From Natrinema zhouii (GTDB taxonomy: Archaea > Halobacteriota > Halobacteria > Halobacteriales > Natrialbaceae): 64,000 bases of DNA. Shown in pieces: positions 44,192-54,404 of the stretch. Position 1 is the stretch's first letter. Every line of letters begins with the position of its first letter. The notes beneath the pieces were generated by a model, which was not told the origin of the DNA, ran no database searches, and was given only the letters and a program-made list of their open reading frames with translations. Location of the stretch: contig NZ_CP059154.1 of the NCBI RefSeq assembly GCF_013456555.2, positions 1,240,001 to 1,304,000 on the forward strand, given 5' to 3'. Made by a program: the position numbers and the translations under genes.

Positions 44192-44661
44192 CACGCGACC
44201 GCCTCCGTGATCGTCTCCTCGATCGCCGCCTTCGAGTCGGCCTCGTGGAGGCGCTCGCGGACGTCGTCGTGCATCAGGGCCCGCGAGAGCGAACTCAGGA
44301 GCTCGAGGTGGTCCTCGCCGCCCTCTGCGGGGACGAGCAGCATGAACAGCAGCGTCGCCGGCTCGCCGTCCATCGCGTCGAAGTCGATGCCGGCCGAGGA
44401 GCGCGCGAAGACGATGGTCGGCTCGGCGACCGCGTCGGTCTTCGCGTGCGGGATGCCGATTCCCATGCCGACACCGGTCGTCGTCTCCTCCTCGCGGGCG
44501 AGCAGCGCCTCGAGGGCCGCCTCGCGGTCGGTGACGCGGCCGGCGTCGACCGCGCGGTCGAGCAGGAACTCGATCGCGGCCGCCTTCTCCGCGGGCGGTT
44601 CCTCGAGCGTGATCAGTTCGGGAGTCAGTACGGCGTCGATTTCGGGTTCGGTTTGAGTCAT
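44191..44661 (-). CDS. ptfA: PTS fructose-specific EIIA component
   Basis: A 156-residue EIIA of the fructose/mannitol group. The phospho-His is in GIGIPHAKTDAV (about residue 73). It relays phosphate from HPr to EIIB. It sits 36 nt after the EIIC gene in the same transcript. Length is normal. Confidence 0.95.
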   Translation of the reverse strand: MTQTEPEIDAVLTPELITLEEPPAEKAAAIEFLLDRAVDAGRVTDREAALEALLAREEETTTGVGMGIGIPHAKTDAVAEPTIVFARSSAGIDFDAMDGEPATLLFMLLVPAEGGEDHLELLSSLSRALMHDDVRERLHEADSKAAIEETITEAVA

Positions 44662-44697
44662 CGTCTGGTTGCTGTGGTAGTATCGGCCATCGTGGCG

Positions 44698-45903
44698 TTA
44701 GTCGTTTATCTGTCCTGCGTTCGTCTGTCCGGAGTCCGTCACGGACTTTGCGGGTTTGGCGCCGGCGACTCGCTCGTGGTAGTCCGGCTTGATCAGCGTG
44801 GCGACCGTGGCCGTGATCGCCGTCCCGAGCGCGATGCAGCCGAGGAACAGCCAGAGGCTGTTCGAGAGGAACATGACGAAGATGCCGCCGTGGGGCGCCG
44901 GCATCGTCACCCCGAGCCAGAGCGCGGCCGCGCCGGCCGTCGCGCTGCCGACGGCCGCCGACGGGATGACCCGAAGCGGATCGGCGGCGGCGTAGGGAAT
45001 CGCCCCCTCCGTAATGAACGCGAGGCCGAGCGGCACGGCCGCCTTCGCGTTCTCGTACATCTCCGCGGCGTACTTCTGGGGTGCGATGAAGTTCGAGAGC
45101 GCGAGGCCAAGCGGCGGGACCATCCCGCCGATCATCACGGCGGCCATCGGCGCGAAGATCTGCTCGCCGACGAGAACGGTCCCGAACACGTACGCGACCT
45201 TGTTGATCGGACCGCCCATGTCGACTGCCATCATCCCGCCGAGGATCGCCCCGAGCAGGATGGCATTCGACCCCTGCATCCCCTCGAGGGCGGATGTCAG
45301 CGCGTCGTCGAGGATGGCGATCGGGACGCCGAGTCCGAGGATGACGATCGGCGCGAGCAACAGCGTTGTGAAGACGGGAATCACGAGGATCGGCATCATC
45401 TGCGAGACGACCGACGGCACCGTCCACCCCTTCATCCAGCGGGCGACGTAGCCCGCGAGCAGGCCGGCGACGATCGCGCCGAGGAAGCCGGCGGTCGCCC
45501 CCTCGGCTTCGAACCCGATGACCAGACCGGCGGCCTCGATGATCGCCTCCTGTTGGATCGCCCACGAGAGGATGAATCCGGGTGCGAGTCCGGGTTTGTC
45601 TGCGATCGCGTACGCGATGTACCCGCCCAGTACGGGGATCATCATCGTTAGTCCGAGGTCGCCGATCTGAGCCAGGTACCACGGAAGGGTCCCCGTGTCC
45701 TCGAAGACGGTCTCGGTGGTCGCTCCGGCGCCGGGTACCGTGATTCCAAGAACTGTCTCCGGCAGCTCGGCGACCATGAACGCGAGCGCGAGGCAGATCC
45801 CGCCGATCGTCACGAACGGGATCATAAACGATACGCCCGTCATCAGGTCCTCTTTCACAGACGTGAGGTGCGTGCGAAGTCTGTTTGCTACCCTATCGTT
45901 CAT
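44698..45903 (-). CDS. ptfC: PTS fructose-specific EIIC permease
   Basis: A 401-residue membrane permease with about nine to ten hydrophobic segments; characteristic stretches are GVSFMIPFVTIGGICLALAF, the PxxxGxF-like GFLGAIVAGLLAGYVARWMK, and GGPINKVAYVFG. It moves fructose while EIIB phosphorylates it to fructose 1-phosphate. First gene of the transferase run, separated from pfkB by about 200 bases that contain the palindromes CGCTATAGCG (about 45915-45924) and GCGAAACATTCGC (about 45922-45934). These may be operators. Confidence 0.95.
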   Translation of the reverse strand: MNDRVANRLRTHLTSVKEDLMTGVSFMIPFVTIGGICLALAFMVAELPETVLGITVPGAGATTETVFEDTGTLPWYLAQIGDLGLTMMIPVLGGYIAYAIADKPGLAPGFILSWAIQQEAIIEAAGLVIGFEAEGATAGFLGAIVAGLLAGYVARWMKGWTVPSVVSQMMPILVIPVFTTLLLAPIVILGLGVPIAILDDALTSALEGMQGSNAILLGAILGGMMAVDMGGPINKVAYVFGTVLVGEQIFAPMAAVMIGGMVPPLGLALSNFIAPQKYAAEMYENAKAAVPLGLAFITEGAIPYAAADPLRVIPSAAVGSATAGAAALWLGVTMPAPHGGIFVMFLSNSLWLFLGCIALGTAITATVATLIKPDYHERVAGAKPAKSVTDSGQTNAGQIND

Positions 45904-46107
45904 TATTATCTAACACGCTATAGCGAAACATTCGCATCTCTGTGGCAAAATAGTTTCGAGTATGTTTGTTTCATATCGTATTTTATCTTATTAAGTTGCG
46001 GGCGGAGACGGACGGGACGCGTCGAGGCGGTCAGTACGGGAGGAGTACAATCGGTTGCGGCATCGTCGGTCACACCGATCGGTTCGATCGGATGCAATCG
46101 CGCTCGA

Positions 46108-47016
46108 TCAGTACGTCGACACCGCGATCGCGTCCCGCTCAGTGCTGACGTCGGTCAGCGACGGGACCTGGGTCCCCGAGACGGAGACGACGCGCGACGA
46201 GACCGCGACGCCGGATCGGAGCGCCTGAGCGGCCGACTCGCCGCGCGCGTACGCGGCGAGGACGCCGGCCAACAGGGAGTCGCCGGCGCCGACGGTATCG
46301 ACCACGTCGACGTTCCTCGCGGGCGCGTGGAGATGTCGCTCCGGGGTCGCCATCACGGCGCCCTCGTCACCGAGGGAGGCGACGACGCGCTCGAAGCCGT
46401 CCGCCCGAAGGGCGTCGGCGGCCGCGAGCGCGTCCCGAACGCCGTCGATCCGGCTTCCCGTCGCCGCTGCGAGTTCCTCGAGGTTCGGTTTGCAGAGCGC
46501 ATACTCCCCGTCAAGTTCCGAGAGCGTCGCGCCGTCGACGTCCACGACCGTCTCCCAGGGTCCGGCGTCGGCGAGCCGATCGATCGCGTCGGGGCCGACG
46601 CCCTTCGGGCGACTGCCGGCGATGACCACCGTCTCGGGGTCGTACTCGCGCAGCCGGTCACCGATCGTCTCGATCGCGACCCCCGAGACCTGCGGACCGT
46701 TCTGGTTGATCTTGTACTCGCCGTCGGCCGTGAGGACGGTCGTGTTCAGCCGGGTCTCGCCCTCGATCTCGACGAAATCGGTCGCGATCCCGCCCGTCGA
46801 CAGTTCGTCCCGGAGGAACCGCCCGAGCCGACCGCCGGCCAGGCCGGTCGCGACGGTGTCGACGCCGAGTGCCGTCAGGTACTTCGAGACGTTGATCCCC
46901 TTGCCGCCCGCGTCGTAGCGGTACTCGTCGGCGCGCGCGATCGCGCCGTCGGCGAGCGCGTCCGGCAACTCGACCGTGTAGTCGACTGCCGGATTGAGTG
47001 TGACGCTCGCGATCAT
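46108..47016 (-). CDS. pfkB: 1-phosphofructokinase (PfkB family)
   Basis: A 302-residue ribokinase-fold kinase. The N-terminal motif VTLNPAVDYT and the substrate motif GGKGINVSKYL are those of FruK-type kinases, and the ATP/anion-hole motif is DTVGAGDSLLAG. It phosphorylates fructose 1-phosphate from the PTS to fructose 1,6-bisphosphate. The ATG at 47016 overlaps the glpR stop by ATGA, so regulator and kinase are co-transcribed. Confidence 0.95.
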   Translation of the reverse strand: MIASVTLNPAVDYTVELPDALADGAIARADEYRYDAGGKGINVSKYLTALGVDTVATGLAGGRLGRFLRDELSTGGIATDFVEIEGETRLNTTVLTADGEYKINQNGPQVSGVAIETIGDRLREYDPETVVIAGSRPKGVGPDAIDRLADAGPWETVVDVDGATLSELDGEYALCKPNLEELAAATGSRIDGVRDALAAADALRADGFERVVASLGDEGAVMATPERHLHAPARNVDVVDTVGAGDSLLAGVLAAYARGESAAQALRSGVAVSSRVVSVSGTQVPSLTDVSTERDAIAVSTY

Positions 47017-47777
47017 CCGGCCTCCACCCCGACAGTCACGTCGGCCGCCGAACATGTCTCGGCGAGTTCACCGGTTGGTTCGGCGTCGGTCACCAGCACG
47101 TCGACGTCCTCGAGGGTGGCGAACTGGGCGAAGCTCCGCTCTCCGAACTTGGTCTCGTCGGCGACGAGCACGACGCGCTCGGCGCTCTCGACCATGAGCT
47201 GTTTCATACGGGCTTCGTCCTCGTTGGGGGTCGTCAGGCTCCCGTCGTCGGAGAGGGCGTTCGTTCCGAGAAAGAGGAGGTCGAAATTCGTTCGCTCCAT
47301 GAACGCCTCCGCGCTCGGGCCGACGAGCGCCCGCGTCCGGTGGCGGAGCGTCCCGCCAGTGAGCTTCACGTCGGTCGCCTCCTTCCCAAGCTCGAGCGCG
47401 AGCAGCGGGGAGTTGGTCACCGGAATGAAAGAGATGTCCGTCGGCACCTGCATCGCGACCTGCATCGTGGTCGTCCCCGAGTCGAAGAAGACGACCTGAC
47501 CGTCGTGAATCTCCGTCACCGCCCGCGAACCGATCGCGGCTTTCGCCTCCAGGTTCTGGACCTCCTTCTGCCCGTAGGTCTGCTCGCGGCCGACCGCCGT
47601 CACCGGTACGGCCCCGCCGTGGGACCGCTCGATCAGTCGCTCGTCCTCTAGCTCGTCGAGATCACGCCGAATCGTCGCCTTCGACACGTCGAGCTCGTCG
47701 GCGAGCGCGTCGACCGAGCAGCCGTCCCGATCCGAGACGAGTTCGACGATCTTCCGCTTCCGCTGTTCGGGTAACAT
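47013..47777 (-). CDS. glpR: GlpR/DeoR-family transcriptional regulator
   Basis: A 254-residue repressor. The N-terminal winged helix is DGCSVDALADELDVSKATIRRDL (with RRDLDEL typical of DeoR). The C-terminal sugar-phosphate-binding domain carries FFDSGTTTMQVA and VVLVADETKFGE. In Haloferax, GlpR represses fructose and glucose kinase genes; here it precedes pfkB in the same operon. The start at 47777 was chosen because the HTH begins about 16 residues later; the upstream frame reads through the promoter region. A strong inverted repeat lies about 60-90 bases before the start. Confidence 0.94.
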   Translation of the reverse strand: MLPEQRKRKIVELVSDRDGCSVDALADELDVSKATIRRDLDELEDERLIERSHGGAVPVTAVGREQTYGQKEVQNLEAKAAIGSRAVTEIHDGQVVFFDSGTTTMQVAMQVPTDISFIPVTNSPLLALELGKEATDVKLTGGTLRHRTRALVGPSAEAFMERTNFDLLFLGTNALSDDGSLTTPNEDEARMKQLMVESAERVVLVADETKFGERSFAQFATLEDVDVLVTDAEPTGELAETCSAADVTVGVEAG

Positions 47778-47832
47778 GGGGATCGTCTTCGATACCGTCT
47801 CGGGTCTGCACGGTTTTATTTGTTTATGCCGA

Positions 47833-47868
47833 TCTATGCGATCGTTTCTGTTTGCATAGAACGATCGC
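47833..47868 (-). promoter_or_regulatory. Overlapping inverted repeats before glpR
   Basis: GCGATCGTT (47838-47846) and AACGATCGC (47860-47868) form a perfect 9-bp inverted repeat. A second, TCTATGC (47833-47839) with GCATAGA (47854-47860), interlocks with it. A minus-strand TATA candidate (AAATAAAAC) lies at about 47812-47820, between the repeats and the start codon. This is the best operator candidate for GlpR autoregulation. Confidence 0.55.
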
Positions 47869-48022
47869 GGGACGGATCGCGTTCGCTCGTCGGCTGCAAG
47901 CAGCGCGAAACGACGGCGGGCGAAAACGAAACGCGAACTTGGGCCGGTGTCGGACTCGAAAACCGACCTCGGAACCGGATCGAGAGCCGGCACCGAAACT
48001 GAGCGGAACTCGCGCCGGGCGG

Positions 48023-49003
48023 TTACAGTCGGTCGATGATCGCTTCCGTCATGTCCTCGGTCGAGGCGTCGCCGCCCAGATCCGGCGTTCGAGGTCCGTC
48101 CTCGAGCGTTCCCTCGACGGCCTCGTGAACCGCGTCGCTCTCCGCGTCGTGGCCGAGGTACTCGAGGAGCATGGCGGCGGAGACGATCGTCGCGGCGGGG
48201 TTCGCGATCCCCTCACCGGCGATGTCGGGCGCGGTGCCGTGGACGGGTTCGAACAGCGCGCGGTCGGGGCCGATGTTGGCCGAGGGCAGGAGGCCGAGGC
48301 CGCCCACGAGCCCGGCAGCCAGATCCGAGAGCACGTCGCCCGCGAGGTTCGGACAGACGACCACGTCGAACTGTTCGGGGTCGAGACAGACCCGCGTCGC
48401 GAAGGCGTCCATCAGCACCTGGTCGGTCTCGACACCGTTCTCGTCGGCGACCGACTTGACGGTATCGCGGAAGAGGCCGTCAGTCTCGCGCATGACGTTG
48501 GCCTTGTGGACGATCGAGAAGCCGTCGTGGTCGTCGCCGGCGACGTAGTCACAGGCGAACTCCGCGAGCCGTTCAGAGGCAGACTCCGTGACGACGCGGG
48601 TGAGCGTCGAGACGTCCTGGGTCAGTCGGTCCTCGTGGCCCGCGTAGACGCCTTCGGTGTTCTCACGGAGGAAGATCAGATCCGTCTCGGGGCGCACGGC
48701 GTCGATCCCCGGATACGCCTTCGCGGGCCGAACGTTGACGAACGAGTCGACCGCCGTCCGGAGCGGCAGGATCACGTCCGCCGCCGTTTCGCCGGCCGCG
48801 CCGAACAGCGTCGCGTCCGCCGACGCCGCGAGGTCGTACGTTTCCTGAGGCAGCGCCTCGCCGGTCTCCTCCTTTACCGCGTCGCCCGCGTCGGCTTCGA
48901 CGAACTCGAAGTCGATCTCGAGGGCTTCGAGGACCTCAACCGCGGCAGGTGTCACTTCCTGTCCGATCCCGTCGCCCGGAATGACGGCGATTTCGTGAGT
49001 CAT
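48023..49003 (-). CDS. leuB: 3-isopropylmalate dehydrogenase
   Basis: A 326-residue decarboxylating dehydrogenase. The N-terminus [15 protein letters not shown], the substrate-binding [12 protein letters not shown] and the C-terminal [19 protein letters not shown] are hallmarks of the family. It catalyses the third step of leucine synthesis with NAD. Its position at the end of a leu/ilv cluster makes LeuB more likely than isocitrate or homoisocitrate dehydrogenase. The start is the ATG at 49003. Confidence 0.93.
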   Translation of the reverse strand: MTHEIAVIPGDGIGQEVTPAAVEVLEALEIDFEFVEADAGDAVKEETGEALPQETYDLAASADATLFGAAGETAADVILPLRTAVDSFVNVRPAKAYPGIDAVRPETDLIFLRENTEGVYAGHEDRLTQDVSTLTRVVTESASERLAEFACDYVAGDDHDGFSIVHKANVMRETDGLFRDTVKSVADENGVETDQVLMDAFATRVCLDPEQFDVVVCPNLAGDVLSDLAAGLVGGLGLLPSANIGPDRALFEPVHGTAPDIAGEGIANPAATIVSAAMLLEYLGHDAESDAVHEAVEGTLEDGPRTPDLGGDASTEDMTEAIIDRL

Positions 49004-49138
49004 GCTCGAACATGGACTGGGGGGCGAAAAGAGGGTATCGATACCGGCGCTGGGGAGCGAGTCGGCGTCGCCTCGAGACGAGTCGGCCATCAACTGGCGG
49101 TCCCATCGGCTGGCCGGTAGTCGCGGGTATCGTCGAGT

Positions 49139-50053
49139 TCAGGGACTGCTGACACCGGTTGAGAAGCCGATCGCCTCGGCGAGGGCACGCCGCTTGAGCA
49201 GGACGAAGCCGACCGCGACCAGCCCGAAGCCGGTGACCGTCAGGACGCCGATCTCCTCGCCGAGCAGGAAGACGCTCGCGATCGTCGCCACGATCGGGAC
49301 CAGGTAGCCGATCAGTGCCGCCTCGAACGCGCCGTGTTCCTCGAGGATGGTGAAGTAGATCATGAACGCGATGGCGGTCGCGAACACGCCGAGGTAGAGC
49401 AGGGCACCGACGGAGACGGGACCGATCACGTCGGCGCTCGGCAACTCGCCGGCACCCAGACTGACGGCGTGCAAGACGAGCCCGCCGACGAGCATCGACC
49501 AGCCGACCAGCGGCAGTTGCTCGAGCGTCGGCCCGGCCCGCTGGATCAGGACGCCGCCGAGCGCGACGCTGCACACCTGACCGACGATGAGCAGCCGTGC
49601 GGCGGTATCGCCCACGAGGAGGTTCCCCGGATCGGGCTGGACGACGAGGCCGACGCCCAGAAAGCCGATGGCGACGCCGACGGCTCCGAGCCCCGAGAGT
49701 CGCTCGCCCAGCAGCGGGATCGCCCACAGCGCGGTGAGGATCGGGACCAGCCCCTGCAGAATTGCGGCGACGCCGCTCGGGACCGTCTGCTGACCGAGAA
49801 ACAACAGGCCATTGCCGGCGATGAGGAAGACGCCGCCACCGGCGACGGCCGCCAGATCGTTCCGCGCGGTCGGTCGCCACTTCTCGACCCGAACGACGGC
49901 TGCCGCCAGTAGCAAGATTGCTGCGATGTCGTATCGGGCGGCCGCGAACAGCAGCGGCGGGAGGTACTCGAGGCCGATCGAAATCGCGGGAAAGGAAAAG
50001 CCCCAGAGAACGGCCAGCAACACGAAAAGAGACGCATCGAGAGCGCGAGACAT
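49139..50053 (-). CDS. EamA/DMT-family transporter
   Basis: A 304-residue membrane protein with ten predicted spans in two homologous halves (first half from LFVLLAVLWGFSFPAISIGL, second from LLIVGQVCSVALGGVLIQRA). It contains the typical end-of-half motif LLGERLSGLGAVGVAIGFLG and LLGEEIGVLTVTGFGLVAVG. Family members export amino acids or metabolites. It sits between leuD and leuB, and export of branched-chain amino acids or intermediates would fit, but specificity cannot be read. Confidence 0.9.
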   Translation of the reverse strand: MSRALDASLFVLLAVLWGFSFPAISIGLEYLPPLLFAAARYDIAAILLLAAAVVRVEKWRPTARNDLAAVAGGGVFLIAGNGLLFLGQQTVPSGVAAILQGLVPILTALWAIPLLGERLSGLGAVGVAIGFLGVGLVVQPDPGNLLVGDTAARLLIVGQVCSVALGGVLIQRAGPTLEQLPLVGWSMLVGGLVLHAVSLGAGELPSADVIGPVSVGALLYLGVFATAIAFMIYFTILEEHGAFEAALIGYLVPIVATIASVFLLGEEIGVLTVTGFGLVAVGFVLLKRRALAEAIGFSTGVSSP

Positions 50054-50224
50054 AGGAGAACGTATCCGGCAGTCGCCGAAATATCTCGCGCTTTCGGCGG
50101 TCGCCTGCCGCTTTCGGTGTGGCAACAGGGTTCAAATCGATCGCTCGAGGCAATTACGAGCCGGACGAAAGACGAGCAGTACGAGCGATGAACGAACGAT
50201 CGAAAGCGAGCCGCGAGGCGCTTC

Positions 50225-50860
50225 CTATTCGGCTTCGGGAATCGCCGCGTCGTCGACGTACGGCAGTTCTCGAGCCTTCTCGCGGACCGCGCCCGCGTTG
50301 GACTTCATCAGCGCCGTCGTGTCCCAGACGCCGTCGACGAGCGCCTTGCGCTGGGCGTCGTCGACGGTGACGTCGATCGTCTCCTCGTCGTAGGTGACGG
50401 TCTCCGCTTCGATATCGATGTCAATCTCGCCGTCGGGGTTCGCGTCGACCCAGTCCTGGAGGCCCTCGATTGTCTCGCTGTCGGCGGTCACGGTCGGAAT
50501 ACCGAGCGCCAGACAGTTGCCCGCGAAAATCTCGGCGAAGCTCTCGCCGATGATCGCGTCGATCCCCCAGCGCATCAGCGCCTGGGGAGCGTGCTCTCTC
50601 GAGGAGCCACAGCCGAAGTTCGAGTTAACGACCATCACCGAGGAGTCCTGATAGCGGTCCTCGTTGAACGGATGCTCCTTCTGGTTGTCGTCGTCGTCGA
50701 ACCGCAGATCGAAGAACGCGAACTCGCCCAATCCGTCGAAGGTGACGACCTTCATGAACCGTGCGGGGATGATCTGGTCGGTGTCGATGTCGTTGCCCCG
50801 GATCGGGACGCCGGAGCCGGAGACGTAGTTGACCTCCGGGATCTCCACTTCATCCGTCAT
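50225..50860 (-). CDS. leuD: 3-isopropylmalate dehydratase small subunit
   Basis: A 211-residue small subunit of the aconitase superfamily. The swivelling-domain motif is [15 protein letters not shown] (about residues 75-90), with [16 protein letters not shown] at the N-terminus. With LeuC it isomerises 2-isopropylmalate. The ATG overlaps the leuC stop by 4 nt. It has an extended C-terminus compared with short LeuD forms. Confidence 0.95.
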   Translation of the reverse strand: MTDEVEIPEVNYVSGSGVPIRGNDIDTDQIIPARFMKVVTFDGLGEFAFFDLRFDDDDNQKEHPFNEDRYQDSSVMVVNSNFGCGSSREHAPQALMRWGIDAIIGESFAEIFAGNCLALGIPTVTADSETIEGLQDWVDANPDGEIDIDIEAETVTYDEETIDVTVDDAQRKALVDGVWDTTALMKSNAGAVREKARELPYVDDAAIPEAE

Positions 50861-52278
50861 GCGAGGTTCACCTCCTTCAGGTCGCGCACGTCAGAGACCT
50901 CTCCGGTGATCGCCGCCGCGGCGACCATCCGCGGACTCATCAGCACCGTGCGGCCGTCCTTCGAGCCCTGACGGCCGACGAAGTTCCGGTTCGAGGAGGA
51001 GGCACAGGCCTCGTCGCCCTCGAGCTGGTCTTCGTTCATGCCGAGACACATCGAACAGCCGGCGTTTCGCCACTCGAAGCCGGCTTCTTCGAAGGTGTCT
51101 TTGAGGCCTTCCTCCTCGGCGGTCCGCTGCACGCGCTGGCTGCCGGGGACGACCATCGCGCGGACGTCGTCGTCGACCTGGCGGCCTTCGACGATTCGAG
51201 CGGCGCGTCGCAGGTCCGGCAGGCGGGCGTTGGTACAGGAGCCGAGGAAGGCGACGTCGATGTCGTAGCCCTCCATCGTGTCGCCGGGCTCGACGCGCAT
51301 GTGTTTCTGGGCGCGTCGGGCGGTGTCTTGCTTCTCCGCTGGAAGCGACTCCGGTTCCGGAATCGGATCGGAGATGCCGACTCCCTGTCCGGGCGTGGTG
51401 CCCCAGGTGACGACCGGCTCAAGTTCGTTCGCGTCGATGTGGACGACGTCGTCGTACTCGGCGTCCGCGTCGCTGCGGATGGACTCCCAGTAGGGTTTGA
51501 GTTCGTCGAACTTCCCCGGGTTCTCCTGGAAGTAGTCGGTCTGCTCGAGCCACTCGTAGGTGGTCTCGTCGGGGTTGACGTAGCCCGCGCGAGCGCCGCC
51601 CTCGATGGACATGTTACAGATCGACATCCGCCCTTCCATCCCGAGGTCCTCGATGGCCTCGCCGGCGTACTCGTAGACGTAGCCGACGCCGCCCTCGGTG
51701 CCGAGTCGGCGGATGATCTCGAGGATGATGTCCTTCGCTTCGACGCCGTCGCCGAGTTCGCCGTCGATCTGGATCCTGCGCACCTTCTGTTTCTCCATGG
51801 CGACGGTGCCCGTCGCGAGCACGTCGCGGATCTGGGAGGTGCCGATGCCGAAGGCGAGCGCGCCGAAGGCGCCGTGGGTGGAGGTGTGGGAGTCCCCGCA
51901 GACGATCGTCTTGCCGGGCTGGGTGATGCCCTGCTCCGGTCCGATGACGTGGACGATCCCCTGATCGCCCGTCGTCGGGTCCGAGAACTCGATGCCCGCG
52001 TCGCGGACGTTTTCCTCGAGTTCGGCCATCATTTCCTCGGCCGCGTCCTCCTTGTAGGGACGGGACTGGTCGGCCGTCGGCACGATGTGGTCGACCGTCG
52101 CGTGGGTCAGTTCCGGAAAGGCGACCTCGAGGTCGCGCTCGCGGAGCATCCCGAACGCCTGCGGGCTCGTGACCTCGTGGATGAGGTGGAGCCCGACGAA
52201 CAGCTGATCCTGTCCGGTCGGCAGACGGGTTACTTTGTGTCGATCCCAGACCTTGTCGTACAGTGTGCCCTTGCTCAT
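50857..52278 (-). CDS. leuC: 3-isopropylmalate dehydratase large subunit
   Basis: A 473-residue [4Fe-4S] dehydratase. Cluster ligands are Cys in FLGSCTNAR (about 350) and in GCSMCLGMN (about 410). The N-terminal [22 protein letters not shown] is diagnostic. Start [16 protein letters not shown] is typical of LeuC. It overlaps the upstream small acidic gene by 4 nt and leuD downstream by 4 nt. Confidence 0.96.
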   Translation of the reverse strand: MSKGTLYDKVWDRHKVTRLPTGQDQLFVGLHLIHEVTSPQAFGMLRERDLEVAFPELTHATVDHIVPTADQSRPYKEDAAEEMMAELEENVRDAGIEFSDPTTGDQGIVHVIGPEQGITQPGKTIVCGDSHTSTHGAFGALAFGIGTSQIRDVLATGTVAMEKQKVRRIQIDGELGDGVEAKDIILEIIRRLGTEGGVGYVYEYAGEAIEDLGMEGRMSICNMSIEGGARAGYVNPDETTYEWLEQTDYFQENPGKFDELKPYWESIRSDADAEYDDVVHIDANELEPVVTWGTTPGQGVGISDPIPEPESLPAEKQDTARRAQKHMRVEPGDTMEGYDIDVAFLGSCTNARLPDLRRAARIVEGRQVDDDVRAMVVPGSQRVQRTAEEEGLKDTFEEAGFEWRNAGCSMCLGMNEDQLEGDEACASSSNRNFVGRQGSKDGRTVLMSPRMVAAAAITGEVSDVRDLKEVNLA

Positions 52279-52565
52279 TCCTCTACTACCGTGTCGCTAT
52301 CGGACTGTCGTCCGTGTTCGGTCCCGCGCTCGAAGACGCGGTTCGCGTCGTCGGCCCGCTTCGGCGGCGTGTGGTCGACGTCGCTCATCGTTCCGTTCGT
52401 GTCGGTACTCTCTTCCGTTCCGTCGGCCTCGGTCGTCTCCGACGTGCCGCCGTCGGCGGCGACGATCGGCCCGCGGCTGAACAGCCGGCCAGCCGTCTCC
52501 CCCGTGTAGGGATTCGTGTGGCTGATCTCGCCCATCGTGTCCGTCGTCTTGTCGTTTTCGCTCAT
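52275..52565 (-). CDS. Small acidic protein between ilvC and leuC
   Basis: A 96-residue Asp/Glu/Thr-rich protein, probably disordered in the middle. The conserved-looking motif is [21 protein letters not shown] near residue 12, and the tail [19 protein letters not shown] could be a second short motif. It overlaps leuC by 4 nt and follows ilvC at 19 nt, so it is co-translated with the pathway enzymes. I know of a similar small gene at this place in other haloarchaea; its role is unknown. Confidence 0.7.
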   Translation of the reverse strand: MSENDKTTDTMGEISHTNPYTGETAGRLFSRGPIVAADGGTSETTEADGTEESTDTNGTMSDVDHTPPKRADDANRVFERGTEHGRQSDSDTVVEE

Positions 52566-52584
52566 GGTTGCTCGGGTTCTGGTG

Positions 52585-53634
52585 TTAGTCGTCCGCCTGC
52601 ACCTTGGCGGACTCTTCTTCGTCTTCGGTCGCTTCGTCGGCCCAGGTGAACAGCTCGCGCAGTCGCTCGCCGACTTCCTCGATCTCGTGGTCCTTCTCGG
52701 CCTGGTTGAGCTGCGTGTAGACGGGCCGATTCGCCTGATTCTCCGAGATCCACTCGGTCGCAAACTCGCCGTTCTGGACCTGATCGAGCACTTCTTCCAT
52801 GTTCTCCCGGACGTGATCGTCGATCACGTCGTCGCCCCGGGTGAGCCCGCCGTATTCCGCCGTGTCCGAGACGGAGTCCCACATCGCGCCGAGTCCGCCC
52901 TCGTACATGAGGTCGACGATGAGCTTCATCTCGTTCATACACTCGAAGTACGCCATTTCGGGGCTGTAGCCGGCGTCGACCAGCGTCTCGTAGCCCGTTT
53001 TGATCAGTTCGGCGATGCCGCCACAGAGAACGGCCTGCTCGCCGAAAATATCGGTCTCGGTTTCCTCGCGAAAGCTCGTCTCGACGACGCCGGCGCGAGT
53101 ACAGCCGATCCCCTTCGCGTACGCGAGCGCACGTTCCTTCGCATCGCCCGTTTCGTCCTGGTAGACCGCGAGCAGTCCGGGAGTTCCCTCGTCGTTCTCG
53201 TAGTTGCGGCGAACCAGATGGCCCGGTGATTTCGGCGCGATCATCGTCACGTCGATGCCCTCCGGAGGCTGGATCTGGTTGTAGTGGATGTTGAACCCGT
53301 GGGCGAACTGCAGCGTGTTCCCCTCCTCGAGTTCCGGTTCGATGTCCGCGTAGACCGCCGGCTGAACCGTATCGGGCACCAACACGGAGACGATGTCGGC
53401 TTGCGAGGCTGCCTCGACCGGCGTCGTCACGTCTAATCCGTCGGCTTCGGCCGCGTCGCGCGAGGACGAGTCCTCGCGCAAGCCGACGATCACGTCGACC
53501 CCGCTGTCGTTCAGGTTCAGCGCGTGGGCGTGTCCCTGGCTCCCGTAGCCGAGGACGGCTACCGTGGCGTTTTCGAGCTGCGATCCGTCCGCGTCGTCGT
53601 CGTAGTAGATGTCGGTGTTGAATTCGTCAGTCAT
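52585..53634 (-). CDS. ilvC: Ketol-acid reductoisomerase
   Basis: A 349-residue class I enzyme. The NAD(P)-binding motif is [17 protein letters not shown], followed by [14 protein letters not shown] for cofactor phosphate contacts. The knotted C-terminal domain holds [13 protein letters not shown] and [18 protein letters not shown] with the metal-binding acids. It converts acetolactate to dihydroxyisovalerate. The acidic C-terminal 25 residues are a halophile extension. The start overlaps the end of ilvN by 8 nt. Confidence 0.96.
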   Translation of the reverse strand: MTDEFNTDIYYDDDADGSQLENATVAVLGYGSQGHAHALNLNDSGVDVIVGLREDSSSRDAAEADGLDVTTPVEAASQADIVSVLVPDTVQPAVYADIEPELEEGNTLQFAHGFNIHYNQIQPPEGIDVTMIAPKSPGHLVRRNYENDEGTPGLLAVYQDETGDAKERALAYAKGIGCTRAGVVETSFREETETDIFGEQAVLCGGIAELIKTGYETLVDAGYSPEMAYFECMNEMKLIVDLMYEGGLGAMWDSVSDTAEYGGLTRGDDVIDDHVRENMEEVLDQVQNGEFATEWISENQANRPVYTQLNQAEKDHEIEEVGERLRELFTWADEATEDEEESAKVQADD

Positions 53635-54304
53635 CGTTAGCTGTCTCTGTGTATTGTCCGTCGTAGTTCGCCTCGTCGGCGGCCGATGCGTCTGCAGTGG
53701 TCGCCAGCGTGGATACGGCAGTGTCGTCGATGCCGCGAGCCAGCGCCGTCGGTCCGGTTCGGGAAATCTCGCGAATGCCGAACTGGCTGAACGTGTCGAT
53801 GGCGGCCTCGATCTTCTGGCGCGCACCCGTCACTTCGAGCGTCGCCGTCTTCGGACAGGAGTCGACGGTCTTGGCACCGTACATGTCCGCGACGGCGGCG
53901 ACCCGGTCGGGTCGCTCGGCGTTGACCTTGATCAGCGCCAGTTCCCGACGCATCGCGTCCGGCTCGAGTTCGCGCACGGAGATGACCGGGACGAGCTTGC
54001 GCAGCTGTTTCTCGACCTGATCGATCCCCGGATCGGGCTCCTCGACGACGATCGTGATTCGCGCGCGGTCGTCGTCTTGAGTCGGCCCGACGGTCAGGCT
54101 CTCGATGTTGAACTGCCGCCTCGAGAACAGCCCCGAGACATCCGAGAGCACGCCGGGTTCGTGTTCGACCAGCGCCGAGATGACGGTGCGCCGGGACTCG
54201 TGCGTCGCTTCGGCCTCGGGGTCGATGCGAATGCCCTGCTTGTTGCGCCGTCCCGCGGGGGTCGGTCGCTCGTCGGGTTCGGGGCCCTCGAGTCCGCGTT
54301 TCAT
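53627..54304 (-). CDS. ilvN: Acetolactate synthase small (regulatory) subunit
   Basis: A 225-residue regulatory subunit. An ACT domain at about residues 35-110 contains [28 protein letters not shown], the valine-binding region. A C-terminal ALS_ss domain follows with [12 protein letters not shown] and [13 protein letters not shown]. It mediates valine feedback on IlvB. The ATG at 54304 was chosen over the upstream one at 54313. About 100 bases separate it from ilvB. Confidence 0.95.
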   Translation of the reverse strand: MKRGLEGPEPDERPTPAGRRNKQGIRIDPEAEATHESRRTVISALVEHEPGVLSDVSGLFSRRQFNIESLTVGPTQDDDRARITIVVEEPDPGIDQVEKQLRKLVPVISVRELEPDAMRRELALIKVNAERPDRVAAVADMYGAKTVDSCPKTATLEVTGARQKIEAAIDTFSQFGIREISRTGPTALARGIDDTAVSTLATTADASAADEANYDGQYTETANDD

Positions 54305-54404
54305 GCGAAACACCCCGTGATTCGCTGAACGAAGTGAAGCGAATCTCGAGACGGCGGAGCCGTCTCGGTGTTTCGGTTGCAGTCGGACGCGGTTTGTCCG
54401 ACAG

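Noticed and set aside
43898..45682. Long minus-strand frame of 594 codons spanning ptsH, ptfA and ptfC
   Set aside because: Only its last 97 codons (ptsH) resemble protein; the rest is Arg-rich reading of the other PTS genes out of frame.
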